Assembly (NCBI RefSeq): GCF_021731785.1
Contig: NZ_JAKFWS010000034.1
Location: forward strand, 1-64,000
Direction of reading: 5' to 3'
Source: Methylocystis sp.
Lineage (GTDB): Bacteria; Pseudomonadota; Alphaproteobacteria; Rhizobiales; Beijerinckiaceae
Length of the DNA: 64,000 bases
The position numbers and the translations under genes were made by a program. The stretch's first letter is position 1. Every line of letters begins with the position of its first letter. A model generated the notes under the pieces. That model ran no database searches. It had not been told where the DNA came from and was given only the letters and a program-made list of their open reading frames with translations. Shown piece after piece: positions 24,740-32,351 of this stretch.

Positions 24740-25408
24740 GCCTCCGTTCTTCCTAATACGCCCCGCAATCGCGCTATCCTTAAGCGGTTTACACTCGGCG
24801 GCCTCCATGTCCGCAGCGACGTTAGGTTCGATCTTTCGTGCGAGGGCGCGCGGGCTATATTTTTGGTCCGAACGGCGCAATTCCGCGTTCGCGTGCCTCT
24901 CGATCGATTCTTCGGCGACGGCGCTCGCTTTATCCCTCGCTGGAGCCCTCGCCTTCCGCATGATCGCGCCCTGCCGCTTGCCCTTTTCTTTTTTGTAGGC
25001 GTCGATTATCGAACTGCGCGCAGTTATCGAACTAATCGAACTAGAAATGCGCTCGGCCTGCTCTTCTTTGAGAGGTTCGCCATACTGTCCTACTAAACAG
25101 GCAGCCAAAAGCGCCCGCGCAATAATAAATCTGTCCCTAATGTGAAGATCGTCGAGCACGATCAAACATGACTTAATCGCATGCTTGGAGCGACGAAGCT
25201 CCTTTATCTCGTCGTCAGTCAAATCTCCCAGACGTAAAGCGTCATCAACTGTGGCGCTCAGCGAATTTGCAAGATGCCGTCCGTCTAAAAGTTCATAATA
25301 GGCGTCAATGTCTTGTCGGCGTTGCTTGTTTGCGGGCGATGATTTAGGCGTCACAAACTTTCCGCCAAAAATATCTCGCATCACGAAGAAGTCTCTTCGA
25401 TTATTCAT
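24719..25408 (-). CDS. hypothetical protein, element 1
   Basis: The 229-residue charged protein begins MNNRRDFFVMRDIFGGKF and overlaps the integrase stop by 8 bases, so it is coupled to integrase translation. The region is richer in A/T than its neighbours. A helical middle (LRRSKHAIKSCLIVLDDLHIRDRFIIARALLAACLVGQYGEPLK) is followed by a basic segment (KKEKGKRQGAIMRKARAPARDK). No family is recognised; a repressor or replication-control role is a guess. Its stop codon lies in the second operator palindrome. Confidence 0.65.
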   Translation of the reverse strand: MNNRRDFFVMRDIFGGKFVTPKSSPANKQRRQDIDAYYELLDGRHLANSLSATVDDALRLGDLTDDEIKELRRSKHAIKSCLIVLDDLHIRDRFIIARALLAACLVGQYGEPLKEEQAERISSSISSITARSSIIDAYKKEKGKRQGAIMRKARAPARDKASAVAEESIERHANAELRRSDQKYSPRALARKIEPNVAADMEAAECKPLKDSAIAGRIRKNGGVSYYKS

Positions 25409-26576
25409 CGCTTTTCGCCCCGCAGGCTTGCCCGCAATAAATTGCCCACTGGTTCATGATGACACGGCGCTTGGCGATGGCCGTGCGCCGCCTATAGGCG
25501 AGCTCAACGTCATTTCCCGTTTTATGCGCCAGCGCCGCCTCCGTCAGATCACGAGCGTGTTCGGTTTCGTCTCCGCAAAAATCACGAAACGTCGAACGAA
25601 AGCCGTGAACGGTCGCGTCGCGTGCGCCGAGACGAGCGAGAACCTTGGCCATGGCGATATGGGAGAGCGGCTTTCCGCGGATTCGGCCTGGAAAGACAAA
25701 TCCGCACTTGTCTCGACGCCGAGACATTTCGTCGAGAATTTCGACGCAGCGCGCGGGCAGCGGGACATAGTGAACGCGCCCACCCTTCATCCGCGACGCC
25801 GGAATCGTCCACAGCGCTTCTGACAGATCGAACTCGCTCCAGCGCGCGCCGATGACTTCGCCCGAGCGGGCGGCCGTTAAAATGCAAAATTCGAGCGCTC
25901 GGGCGGCGACACCGGGCGCAACCGCAAGGCGGCTGTAAAATTGCGGCGCGAGCTCATAGGCGAGCGCGGCGTGGTGGCCTGCCTTGGACTTGTCAGGCTT
26001 TGGGAGCAGGTGTTCGAGGTGCCCCTTCCAGCGCGCCGGATTTTCGCCATGGCGCAGCCCATGGGCTGAGGCGTAGTCGAGAACGGCCTCGATTTTCCCC
26101 CTGATTCTGTCCGCGGTTTTCCATTTGCTCAGCCAGAGCGGCTTAATGATCCCCAGCACGGCGGCCGTGTCGATGTCAGCTACCGCCCTACCGCGAATCG
26201 GCGCCATATCGCGCGTGAGCGCCAGCCGCGTCATTTCCCTGTATTTGGGATTGCCGTATTCGCCTTTTTTGGCCTCGAAGAAGGCGTCGGCGGCGTCACC
26301 GAACGACACGGCGTCGGCTCGGGCAGTCTTGCGCCGCTCGATCGGATTGAATCCCGACTTGACGAGTTGGCGCGCCTCTAGCGCCTTCTGGCGGGCTTCC
26401 GCGAGCGGAACGTCGACAAGGTTGCCAAGCCCCATCTCATGCCGCTTGCCGCGTGTCTGGAAACGAAAGAACCAATAGCGCGACAGCGCCGTCGAAACGC
26501 GAAGGTAGAGCCCGAGCCCGTCGCCATATTCGCCGGGGCCGGCGCGCGCCGCTTTCTGAGCGCTGAGCTTTTGCAT
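25401..26576 (-). CDS. int: tyrosine recombinase integrase of element 1
   Basis: The 391-residue integrase has an N-terminal arm-binding DUF4102 domain (PGEYGDGLGLYLRVSTALSR), a core-binding domain, and the catalytic set: TAARSGEVIGARW (Arg), HGFRSTFRDFCGD (His-x-x-Arg), ALAHKTGNDVELAYRR (His and the nucleophile Tyr). This P4-like group targets tRNA 3' ends. The gene lies 150 bases from the tRNA-Pro att site, and the right arm-type repeats sit just before its start, so the protein could repress its own synthesis. Confidence 0.95.
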   Translation of the reverse strand: MQKLSAQKAARAGPGEYGDGLGLYLRVSTALSRYWFFRFQTRGKRHEMGLGNLVDVPLAEARQKALEARQLVKSGFNPIERRKTARADAVSFGDAADAFFEAKKGEYGNPKYREMTRLALTRDMAPIRGRAVADIDTAAVLGIIKPLWLSKWKTADRIRGKIEAVLDYASAHGLRHGENPARWKGHLEHLLPKPDKSKAGHHAALAYELAPQFYSRLAVAPGVAARALEFCILTAARSGEVIGARWSEFDLSEALWTIPASRMKGGRVHYVPLPARCVEILDEMSRRRDKCGFVFPGRIRGKPLSHIAMAKVLARLGARDATVHGFRSTFRDFCGDETEHARDLTEAALAHKTGNDVELAYRRRTAIAKRRVIMNQWAIYCGQACGAKSDE

Positions 26577-26578
26577 CT

Positions 26579-26599
26579 GTCCGCCATTTTATCCGCCAC
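26579..26599. repeat. right arm-type integrase sites (two copies)
   Basis: GTCCGCCATTTT (from 26579) and ATCCGCCACTAT (from 26591) match the two GTCCGCCATTCC copies near attL in orientation and 12-base period. They directly precede the integrase start codon. Confidence 0.6.
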
Positions 26600-26654
26600 T
26601 ATGTTACGAACATACGTGAACAAAGGCGAACAAGCAAGAGCAGCGGCGGAAATG

Positions 26655-26680
26655 AAAAAGCCCCGGAAATACGGGGCTTT
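26655..26680 (-). terminator. terminator between tRNA-Pro and integrase
   Basis: AAAGCCCCG (26657-26665) and CGGGGCTTT (26672-26680) form a perfect 9-bp stem with a six-base loop. On the minus strand the stem runs into TTTTT. It would end the tRNA-Pro transcript and insulate the integrase from it. It lies inside the island, so the element supplies the terminator for its target gene. Confidence 0.75.
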
Positions 26681-26724
26681 CTGTGCGTTTCTGTGGGATA
26701 AATCAGGGGCTTGCTAGAGGGCTT

Positions 26725-26801
26725 TGGTCGGGGCAGCAGGATTCGAACCTGCGACCTGAAGTACCCAAAACTTCCGCGCTACCAGGCTGCGCCATACCCC
26801 G
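26725..26801 (-). tRNA. tRNA-Pro (anticodon TGG), attR of element 1
   Basis: The 77-base tRNA has acceptor CGGGGTA pairing with TGCCCCG, anticodon stem GAAGT/ACTTC around TTTGGGT (anticodon TGG), T arm GCAGG-TTCGAAT-CCTGC, discriminator A and encoded CCA. Its last 17 bases are duplicated at 18701-18717, so integration restored the tRNA. The gap 26802-26991 holds no feature I can support. Confidence 0.94.
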
Positions 26802-26991
26802 CCGGACAGGCCGCCCTACGGCGGCCCTGCCCTCGCTCGAAATTCGCTACCACGCAAGCCCGCCCCTCACAAGGGAATGCGACTGGAGCGCACCTCGCGA
26901 ATAAGCCGAACCTGGCTTCTCACGTAGAGCGCGCGCCAAATTTTTGGGATCGATCACGTTGTACGTCTCTCGGCGACCAACGCAGCGTGAT

Positions 26992-27444
26992 CTATTGGTT
27001 AAACATGCGGTGCCGCACCTGGTCACCCGGCGCAAGCGAGATTTGCCGCGCCGCGCCGGCATTGAGCTCCAGCACCGCATAAGCTGGCGCGGGCGAGCTT
27101 ATGATCCGCTCGGACAGCGGCTCCGCATCGGCCGCGACGCCCACCACCCGCCCGTCGCGCCCGATAAAAACCATGTCGAGCGCAAGGTAAGTGTTCTTCA
27201 TCCACATCGAGACTGGCCGCTCGACCTTGAAGTCGAACAGCATCCCACGATCGGCCGCCATCGACTTGCGAAACATCAGCCCGCGTGCGCGCGTCTTGGG
27301 CGTGTCGGCGATTTCGACCTTGAACTCATGTTCGCCGGTCGCCGTCACGATGCGCGCGACGTCGCCCGGCGGCTCGGCCCACGCGACTGTCGCTGCAAAC
27401 AGCGCCAGAAAAGCGATCAGTAAGGAGAAGGTATGCGCTTTCAT
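26992..27444 (-). CDS. DUF192 family secreted protein
   Basis: The 150-residue protein has a signal peptide (MKAHTFSLLIAFLALFAATVAWA) and the DUF192 core: HEFKVEIADTPKTRARGLMFRKSM, GMLFDF, SMWMKNTYLALDMVFI and the closing VLELNAGAA. The family is widespread and secreted; its function is unknown. ATG 27444 follows TTGGAG; the longer frame to 27513 has no such support. It is probably co-transcribed with the cold-shock gene 40 bases upstream. Confidence 0.9.
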   Translation of the reverse strand: MKAHTFSLLIAFLALFAATVAWAEPPGDVARIVTATGEHEFKVEIADTPKTRARGLMFRKSMAADRGMLFDFKVERPVSMWMKNTYLALDMVFIGRDGRVVGVAADAEPLSERIISSPAPAYAVLELNAGAARQISLAPGDQVRHRMFNQ

Positions 27445-27484
27445 TCGGAAGCGCTCCAAAGGGCGTTGCGCAGCATCGACGTCT

Positions 27485-28054
27485 TCAGTGCGACGGGGCG
27501 CTTTTTGCCTCAAGCGGACGCACCTCGGTCGCCATCAGTCCCTTCGGCCCGCCGCCATAACGCACAAGGACGCTCTCGCCGGGCTTAAGTTCGGTCATGC
27601 CGAAGCGGCGCACCGTTTCCATGTGCAGAAAAATGTCTTCAGTGCCTTCGCCTCGCGTAAGGAAGCCGAACCCCTTCACGCGGTTGAACCATTTAACGAT
27701 AGCGATCTCATAGCCGCTCGTCGGCGTGACCTGAACATGCGTGCGCCCGGCGCACGACTGCGACGGATGGACGGCTGTCGTTTCGTCCATCGCAATGACG
27801 CGAAACACCTGCATGCCCTTGGCGCGCTTCTGCGCCTCGCAAACGACGCGCGCGCCTTCGAAAGCAGTTTGGAGGCCGCTGCGGCGGAGAATGGTGACAT
27901 GGAGGAGAATGTCGGCCGAACCGTCGTCAGGCACCACGAAACCATAGCCCTTGGCGACATCGAACCATTTAATCTGTCCAGCGATTTCAACCAATTCAAG
28001 ACCGGACTCATCCGATTCAGTCGCGCTCGTCGTCAAATCATCTTGAAAAGTCAT
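27485..28054 (-). CDS. double cold-shock-domain protein
   Basis: The 189-residue protein has two cold-shock domains joined by a linker: IKWFDVAKGYGFVVPD...ILLHVTILRRSG and VKWFNRVKGFGFLTRG...IFLHMETVRRFG. Each has the RNP1-like KGYGFV/KGFGFL and RNP2-like LLHV/FLHM motifs for single-stranded nucleic acid binding. This twofold form is typical of Hyphomicrobiales. ATG 28054 was chosen over an upstream TTG. It probably acts as an RNA chaperone. Confidence 0.92.
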   Translation of the reverse strand: MTFQDDLTTSATESDESGLELVEIAGQIKWFDVAKGYGFVVPDDGSADILLHVTILRRSGLQTAFEGARVVCEAQKRAKGMQVFRVIAMDETTAVHPSQSCAGRTHVQVTPTSGYEIAIVKWFNRVKGFGFLTRGEGTEDIFLHMETVRRFGMTELKPGESVLVRYGGGPKGLMATEVRPLEAKSAPSH

Positions 28055-28500
28055 TTTAGCGCCCACCGACCAACTCCCCAATGCTGATCCAGAGCATTGT
28101 CCTGACGCGCGCGTGGCGATCTTCCTAAGGCGCGCGAATCACCCCGCATCGCTCATGAATCACTTTTAACAAGATATCACCCGTGGCGCGCCATCCAACC
28201 GACAATTTTCATCCATGCCCCAATGTCTGTGGATATGCGCAGCGCTCTGACGCGAGTTTGCGAAGCCATTGGCGCACATGCTGAAACCTGCATGCGTGCG
28301 CTGCAAAGCGTGCAGCGATATTGCGCAATATAGGAAGCTCGGTCGCGGATACGGCCGGCGGCGGCGCGCAAAATCTTTGCGCCTGTGGCCCGAGCGCCAC
28401 ATCGACGCGATTTGACAAACGCCCCCGCGGCGCGCAATCGGAATGGGCGAGCGTCCGCGCCCTGTCGCCTGCCCCCATTTTTTCGGTTGGAGCGCCGCCA
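28055..28500. promoter_or_regulatory. long intergenic region with a 14-bp palindrome
   Basis: This 446-base divergent gap separates the cold-shock and aminotransferase genes. It contains a perfect palindrome ATATTGCGCAATAT at 28318-28331 and a nearby imperfect CTGCAAAGCGTGCAG. Part of it is likely the long 5' untranslated leader usual for cold-shock mRNAs. No convincing gene was found. Confidence 0.45.
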
Positions 28501-29970
28501 ATGACCACTTCAACGACCGCCCCAGCGAGCGCGCCGAGGACTGTTCACGCTCCGGACGCCGCTTCTGGCCAGATCGATCCTCGCTACGACCTCGCCGCTC
28601 TCGTCGCCGCCCGCGAAGGCGAGCGCTTTTCGCTGCATGCGAAGCGCCTCAATGAAATGTGGGTCCGCGTTCTCAAGACGATTGGCTATGACGTAGGCTT
28701 CACGCGAGGGGTCGGCCCCTATCTGTGGGATCGCAAAGGCGACCGCTACCTCGATCTCCTGAGCGGCTGGGGAGTTTTCGCGCTTGGACGCAACCATCCG
28801 GCCGTGCGCGACGCGCTCGTGAGCGTGCTCGATGGCGAGTTCGCCAATCTCGTGCAACTTGACGTTTCGGTTCTGGCCGGCGTTCTCGCCGAAAAGCTGC
28901 TCGCCTATGCGCCTTGGCTGGACAAGGTCTTTTTCGCCAATTCCGGCGCCGAGTCGGTAGAAGCGGCGATCAAATTCGCGCGCGGCGCGACGGGTCGCTC
29001 CGGCATCTTGCATTGCGCGCATTCCTTTCACGGCCTGACTTACGGTTCGTTGTCGATGAACGGCGACGATATTTTCAAGAAAGGTTTTGGACCGCTGCTG
29101 CCGAACGCGCATGAAGTGCCGTTCGACGATCTCGACGCCCTCGAACGCGCATTGAGCAGACGCGACATCGCCGCCTTTTTCGTCGAGCCGATCCAGGGCA
29201 AGGGCGTCAACATTCCGCAAGAGGGTTATCTTCTCGGCGCGCAGGCGCTGTGCCGGAAATATGGAACGCTGTTCGTCGCAGACGAAATCCAGACCGGTTT
29301 GGGCCGCACGGGGCGCTTCTTCGCCATCGATCACTACCCGGGCGTCGAACCCGATATGATCGTCGTCGCAAAGGCGCTTTCCGGCGGTCATGTGCCGGTC
29401 GGAGCGGTGCTCACGCGCAAATGGATTTTCGACAAGGTCTTCGACCGCATGGATCGCGCCGTCGTGCACGGCTCGACTTTCAGCAAGAATGATCTCGCCA
29501 TGGCGGCGGGGATCGCGACGCTGGACGCACTCGAGAACGAGCGGGTGATCGAGAATGCGGCGAAGACGGGCGACCGCCTTCTCGCGTCCTTTCAAAGAAT
29601 GGCCGAAGGCTACGAGCTTGTCGCCGACGTGCGCGGCAAGGGTCTCATGATCGGCGTCGAATTCGGTCCGCCAAAGTCGCTCAAACTGAAGGCCGCCTGG
29701 AACCTGCTGGAAACTGTCAATTCGGGTCTGTTCTGCCAGCTCATCTCGATCCCGCTGTTTCGCGATCACAAAGTGCTGACGCAAGTTGCCGGACACGGCA
29801 ATCACACGATCAAGCTGCTGCCGCCGCTGACGATTTCTAACGAAGATTGCGATTGGATCGAGCAGTCATTCGACGCCGTGATCGCAGACGCGCATAAGGC
29901 GCCTTCCGCAGTCTGGTCGCTCGGCAAAACTCTGGCGGAACACGCAATCAAGGCGCGAATGAGCGGCTGA
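28501..29970 (+). CDS. class III aminotransferase, HpnO-like
   Basis: The 489-residue PLP enzyme has the class III motifs YLDLLSGWGVFALGRNHPAV, FFANSGAESVEAAIKFAR, HSFHGLTYGSL, the aspartate block LFVADEIQTGLGRTGRFF and the PLP lysine Lys291 in VVAKALSGG. The N-terminal region (MWVRVLKTIGYDVGFTRGVGPYLWDRKGDRY) resembles HpnO, which makes the amino group of aminobacteriohopanetriol. The remaining hpn genes are not nearby, so other substrates are possible. GGAG lies 8-12 bases before ATG 28501. Confidence 0.8.
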   Translation: MTTSTTAPASAPRTVHAPDAASGQIDPRYDLAALVAAREGERFSLHAKRLNEMWVRVLKTIGYDVGFTRGVGPYLWDRKGDRYLDLLSGWGVFALGRNHPAVRDALVSVLDGEFANLVQLDVSVLAGVLAEKLLAYAPWLDKVFFANSGAESVEAAIKFARGATGRSGILHCAHSFHGLTYGSLSMNGDDIFKKGFGPLLPNAHEVPFDDLDALERALSRRDIAAFFVEPIQGKGVNIPQEGYLLGAQALCRKYGTLFVADEIQTGLGRTGRFFAIDHYPGVEPDMIVVAKALSGGHVPVGAVLTRKWIFDKVFDRMDRAVVHGSTFSKNDLAMAAGIATLDALENERVIENAAKTGDRLLASFQRMAEGYELVADVRGKGLMIGVEFGPPKSLKLKAAWNLLETVNSGLFCQLISIPLFRDHKVLTQVAGHGNHTIKLLPPLTISNEDCDWIEQSFDAVIADAHKAPSAVWSLGKTLAEHAIKARMSG

Positions 29971-30005
29971 CCCGATTGTCGACGCGCGCCGATCCGGGGG
30001 CGCGC

Positions 30006-30896
30006 TTACGCGGCCGGCGACAGGGGCCTCTCCACCTCGCGCGAATAGTCTTCGATCAGCCCGCGCGAAAGCTCGCCGGGCGTAAAGCGATAGACGCCGA
30101 TCTCGGACACCGGCGTCACTTCGGCCCCGGTGCCGCAGATGAAGCACTCCGAGAACGACGCCATCTCCTCCGGCATGATCCGGCGCTCGATGACGTCGAT
30201 CCCGCGTCTTCTTGCCAGATCGATCACCGTCCGCCTGGTGATTCCGTCGAGGAAGCAGTCGGCGATCGGCGTATGCAGCGCGCCGTCACGGACGAAGAAG
30301 ACGTTCGCGCCGGTGCATTCGGCGATGCGGCCGAGCCAATCATACATCAACGCGTCGGCGAAGCCGCGTCGTTCGGCGCGGTGCTTCGAAATTGTGCAGA
30401 TCATATAAAGGCCGGCCGCCTTCGCCATTGACGGCGCCGTCAGCGGATCGGGCCGCCGGTATTCGGCGATATCCAGCTTGATGCCCTTCATCTTGGTCTC
30501 GACGTCGAACATGCTCGGCCAGTCCCAAACGGCGATCGCGACGTTGATCGTCGAATTCTGGGCTGCGACCGCCATCATTTCGCTGCCGCGCCACGCGACC
30601 GGGCGAACGTAGCAATTCGACAGGCCGTTGGCTTTGACCGTCTCGTGCTTTGCCGCGTCGAGCTGTTCCACGCTGTAGGGAATCTCGAAATCGAGAATTC
30701 GCGCGGAGTTCTGAAATCGTTCGGAATGCTCGCGCGATTTGAAGATCTCGCCGCCGTAGGCGCGTTCGCCTTCGAACACGCAAGAGGCGTAATGCAGACC
30801 ATGCGACAGGACGTGAAGCTTTGCTTCACGCCAGGGAACAAGCGCGCCATTGTACCAGATAAATCCGTCGCGCTGATCGAAGGGCGGAAGCGGCAT
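30006..30896 (-). CDS. ilvE: branched-chain amino acid aminotransferase
   Basis: The 296-residue class IV PLP enzyme catalyses the last step of Ile, Leu and Val synthesis. Family marks are FIWYNGALVPWREAKLHVLSHGLHYASCVFEGERAYGG, the PLP lysine Lys159 in SMAKAAGLYM, and the signature ECTGANVFFVRDGALHTP. ATG 30896 follows CCGGAG. It is divergent from the marR operon, with one operator palindrome in the shared gap, so its expression may respond to the MarR protein. Confidence 0.92.
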   Translation of the reverse strand: MPLPPFDQRDGFIWYNGALVPWREAKLHVLSHGLHYASCVFEGERAYGGEIFKSREHSERFQNSARILDFEIPYSVEQLDAAKHETVKANGLSNCYVRPVAWRGSEMMAVAAQNSTINVAIAVWDWPSMFDVETKMKGIKLDIAEYRRPDPLTAPSMAKAAGLYMICTISKHRAERRGFADALMYDWLGRIAECTGANVFFVRDGALHTPIADCFLDGITRRTVIDLARRRGIDVIERRIMPEEMASFSECFICGTGAEVTPVSEIGVYRFTPGELSRGLIEDYSREVERPLSPAA

Positions 30897-30974
30897 GGCA
30901 AACTCCGGGAAGACGCGATCGAAGAGGCTAAACAAGGCGCTGCAATGCGCGGTCAGCACTAGCCATCGGTCAGA

Positions 30975-30999
30975 TTTATGTCAATATAGTTGACGTAAA
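30975..30999. promoter_or_regulatory. candidate MarR operator
   Basis: TTTATGTCAA and TTGACGTAAA (30975-30984, 30990-30999) form an inverted repeat with one mismatch and a 5-base spacer, 33 bases before the marR start and about 80 before ilvE. Size and TTGAC half-sites suit MarR-family dimers, suggesting autoregulation. Confidence 0.6.
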
Positions 31000-31031
31000 T
31001 AGCTCGCGCCAAACGTCAGGCAAGAACCAGC

Positions 31032-31592
31032 GTGAACGAACTCCTAGCGAGAAAAATGGTTGAGCCGGGCGCCGCCGCCGCTTGGCGGAACGCGGCCGCG
31101 GAAGTGGCGGCCACGAGCGACGAGAACGCTCTCGAGCTTGTCGAGCTATTTTTCTTCGCCTATCGCGATTTCGTCGGCGACGCTGACCGGCTGCTCGGAA
31201 ATTACGGCTTCGGTCGGGCGCATCATCGCGTTCTCCATTTCGTCAACCGTCGCCCTGGCCTTACCATCGCGGCGCTGCTGGATATATTGAGGATCACCAA
31301 ACAGAGCCTCAACCGCGTTTTGAAACAGCTTCTCGAGGCGGGCTTCGTCGAGGCGCGCGCCGGCGTTGTCGACCGCCGCCAGCGCCTGCTCTTTCCGACT
31401 CCCCTGGGAGGAACGCTCGCGCGCGATCTCGCTGCGCTGCAATCGGCGCGATTCCTGAAAGTCATGGAAGAGCTGCCGCCCGCGGCGCGCGGCGCGGCCT
31501 CCGAATTTTTGTTCGCGATGATCGACTCCGATGAGCGCGAACGCGTTCGAGCGCATCTTGCATGCGCGAAAGCGGCCGGCGACGCGCCATGA
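31032..31592 (+). CDS. MarR family transcriptional regulator
   Basis: The 186-residue winged-helix regulator has LLGNYGFGRAHHRVLHFVNRRPGLTIAALLDILRITKQSLNRVLKQLLEAGFVEARAGVVDRRQRLLFPTPLG, with the recognition helix TKQSLNRVLKQL and the wing VVDRRQRLL. The start is GTG 31032; ATG 31056 is an alternative. It is the first gene of a three-gene operon with a response regulator and a histidine kinase, and overlaps the next gene (ATGA). Its ligand is unknown. Confidence 0.9.
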   Translation: MNELLARKMVEPGAAAAWRNAAAEVAATSDENALELVELFFFAYRDFVGDADRLLGNYGFGRAHHRVLHFVNRRPGLTIAALLDILRITKQSLNRVLKQLLEAGFVEARAGVVDRRQRLLFPTPLGGTLARDLAALQSARFLKVMEELPPAARGAASEFLFAMIDSDERERVRAHLACAKAAGDAP

Positions 31593-32338
31593 CGCTCGTT
31601 CCGCATCATGCCGGCGCCCCGAACGCGAAGGCGGCGCATATACTGGTCGTGGACGACGATCAGCGCATTCGCACCCTGCTGTCGCGCTATCTGACAAAGC
31701 AAGGCTATCTGGTCAGCGCGGCGGCCGACACGAAAGAGGCGAGCGTCAGAATGCGCGATTTAGCCTTCGATCTTATCGTGTTGGACGTGATGATGCCGGG
31801 CGAAACCGGCACCGCCTTCGCGGCGCGGCTGCGCAAAAGCGCAGAACCTTTGCGTTCCGCGCCGATTCTCATGCTGACCGCCTTGACCGAGACGGCGGAT
31901 CGCGTTGAGGGGCTTGAGGCCGGAGTGGACGATTACCTTGCGAAGCCCTTTGATCCGCGGGAATTGTCGCTCCGCATCGCCAGCATTCTGCGCCGCGCGC
32001 GGCGTATTGAATCGGCGGGCCCTAAGCGCTTCGGCGACTTTGTCTTCGACCCCTCGCGTGGCGAATTGCTGCGCGGCGGCGCAGCGGTTCGGCTCACCAC
32101 GCGCGAGCGTGATCTGTTGCGGGCATTGGCTGAAAGCGACGGCGCTCTTGTATCGCGCCAGACCCTGGCGCAACGTGATCCAGAACGAAGCGCGAGCGAA
32201 CGCAGCGTTGATGTCGAGATCGCCCGATTGCGGCGCAAGATCGAGACCGATCCGAATGCCCCACGCTATCTTCAAACCATACGCGGACACGGCTACCGTC
32301 TTCTCCTGGAGCCGCTGCGCGCCAGCCGCCAAAAATGA
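31589..32338 (+). CDS. OmpR-family response regulator
   Basis: The 249-residue protein has a receiver domain (Asp22-24 acid pocket, phosphoacceptor Asp66 in LIVLDVMMPG, Lys in YLAKPFDPRE) and a winged-helix trans-reg-C domain (LTTRERDLLRALAES, VDVEIARLRRKIETDPNAPRYLQTIRGHGYRLL). It would regulate transcription after phosphorylation by the kinase encoded 13 bases downstream. ATG 31589 overlaps the marR stop. Confidence 0.95.
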   Translation: MTLVPHHAGAPNAKAAHILVVDDDQRIRTLLSRYLTKQGYLVSAAADTKEASVRMRDLAFDLIVLDVMMPGETGTAFAARLRKSAEPLRSAPILMLTALTETADRVEGLEAGVDDYLAKPFDPRELSLRIASILRRARRIESAGPKRFGDFVFDPSRGELLRGGAAVRLTTRERDLLRALAESDGALVSRQTLAQRDPERSASERSVDVEIARLRRKIETDPNAPRYLQTIRGHGYRLLLEPLRASRQK

Positions 32339-32351
32339 TAGGGTCGTCCCG

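Larger units (their letters stand above)
18701..26741. mobile_element. phage-satellite-like island integrated in tRNA-Pro
   Basis: Perfect 17-bp direct repeats (TGGTCGGGGCAGCAGGA at 18701-18717 and 26725-26741) bound an 8,024-bp unit; the right copy is the 3' end of an intact tRNA-Pro. The integrase lies next to the tRNA. Nearly all genes read leftward: integrase, an unknown gene, AlpA-like, an unknown gene, TOPRIM primase, D5/P4 helicase, three unknown genes, a Nu1-like small terminase and another small gene. No large terminase, portal, capsid, tail or lysis gene is present. This resembles P4-like satellites and phage-inducible chromosomal islands, which borrow particles from a helper phage. 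Base composition between about 24.6 and 25.4 kb is visibly richer in A and T than the host. Confidence 0.88.

Noticed and set aside
28510-29805. 431-residue open frame opposite the class III aminotransferase
   Set aside because: It is an antisense shadow of a well-supported gene.
30500-30783. Alternative frames inside ilvE
   Set aside because: They are shadows; the ilvE frame has all family motifs.
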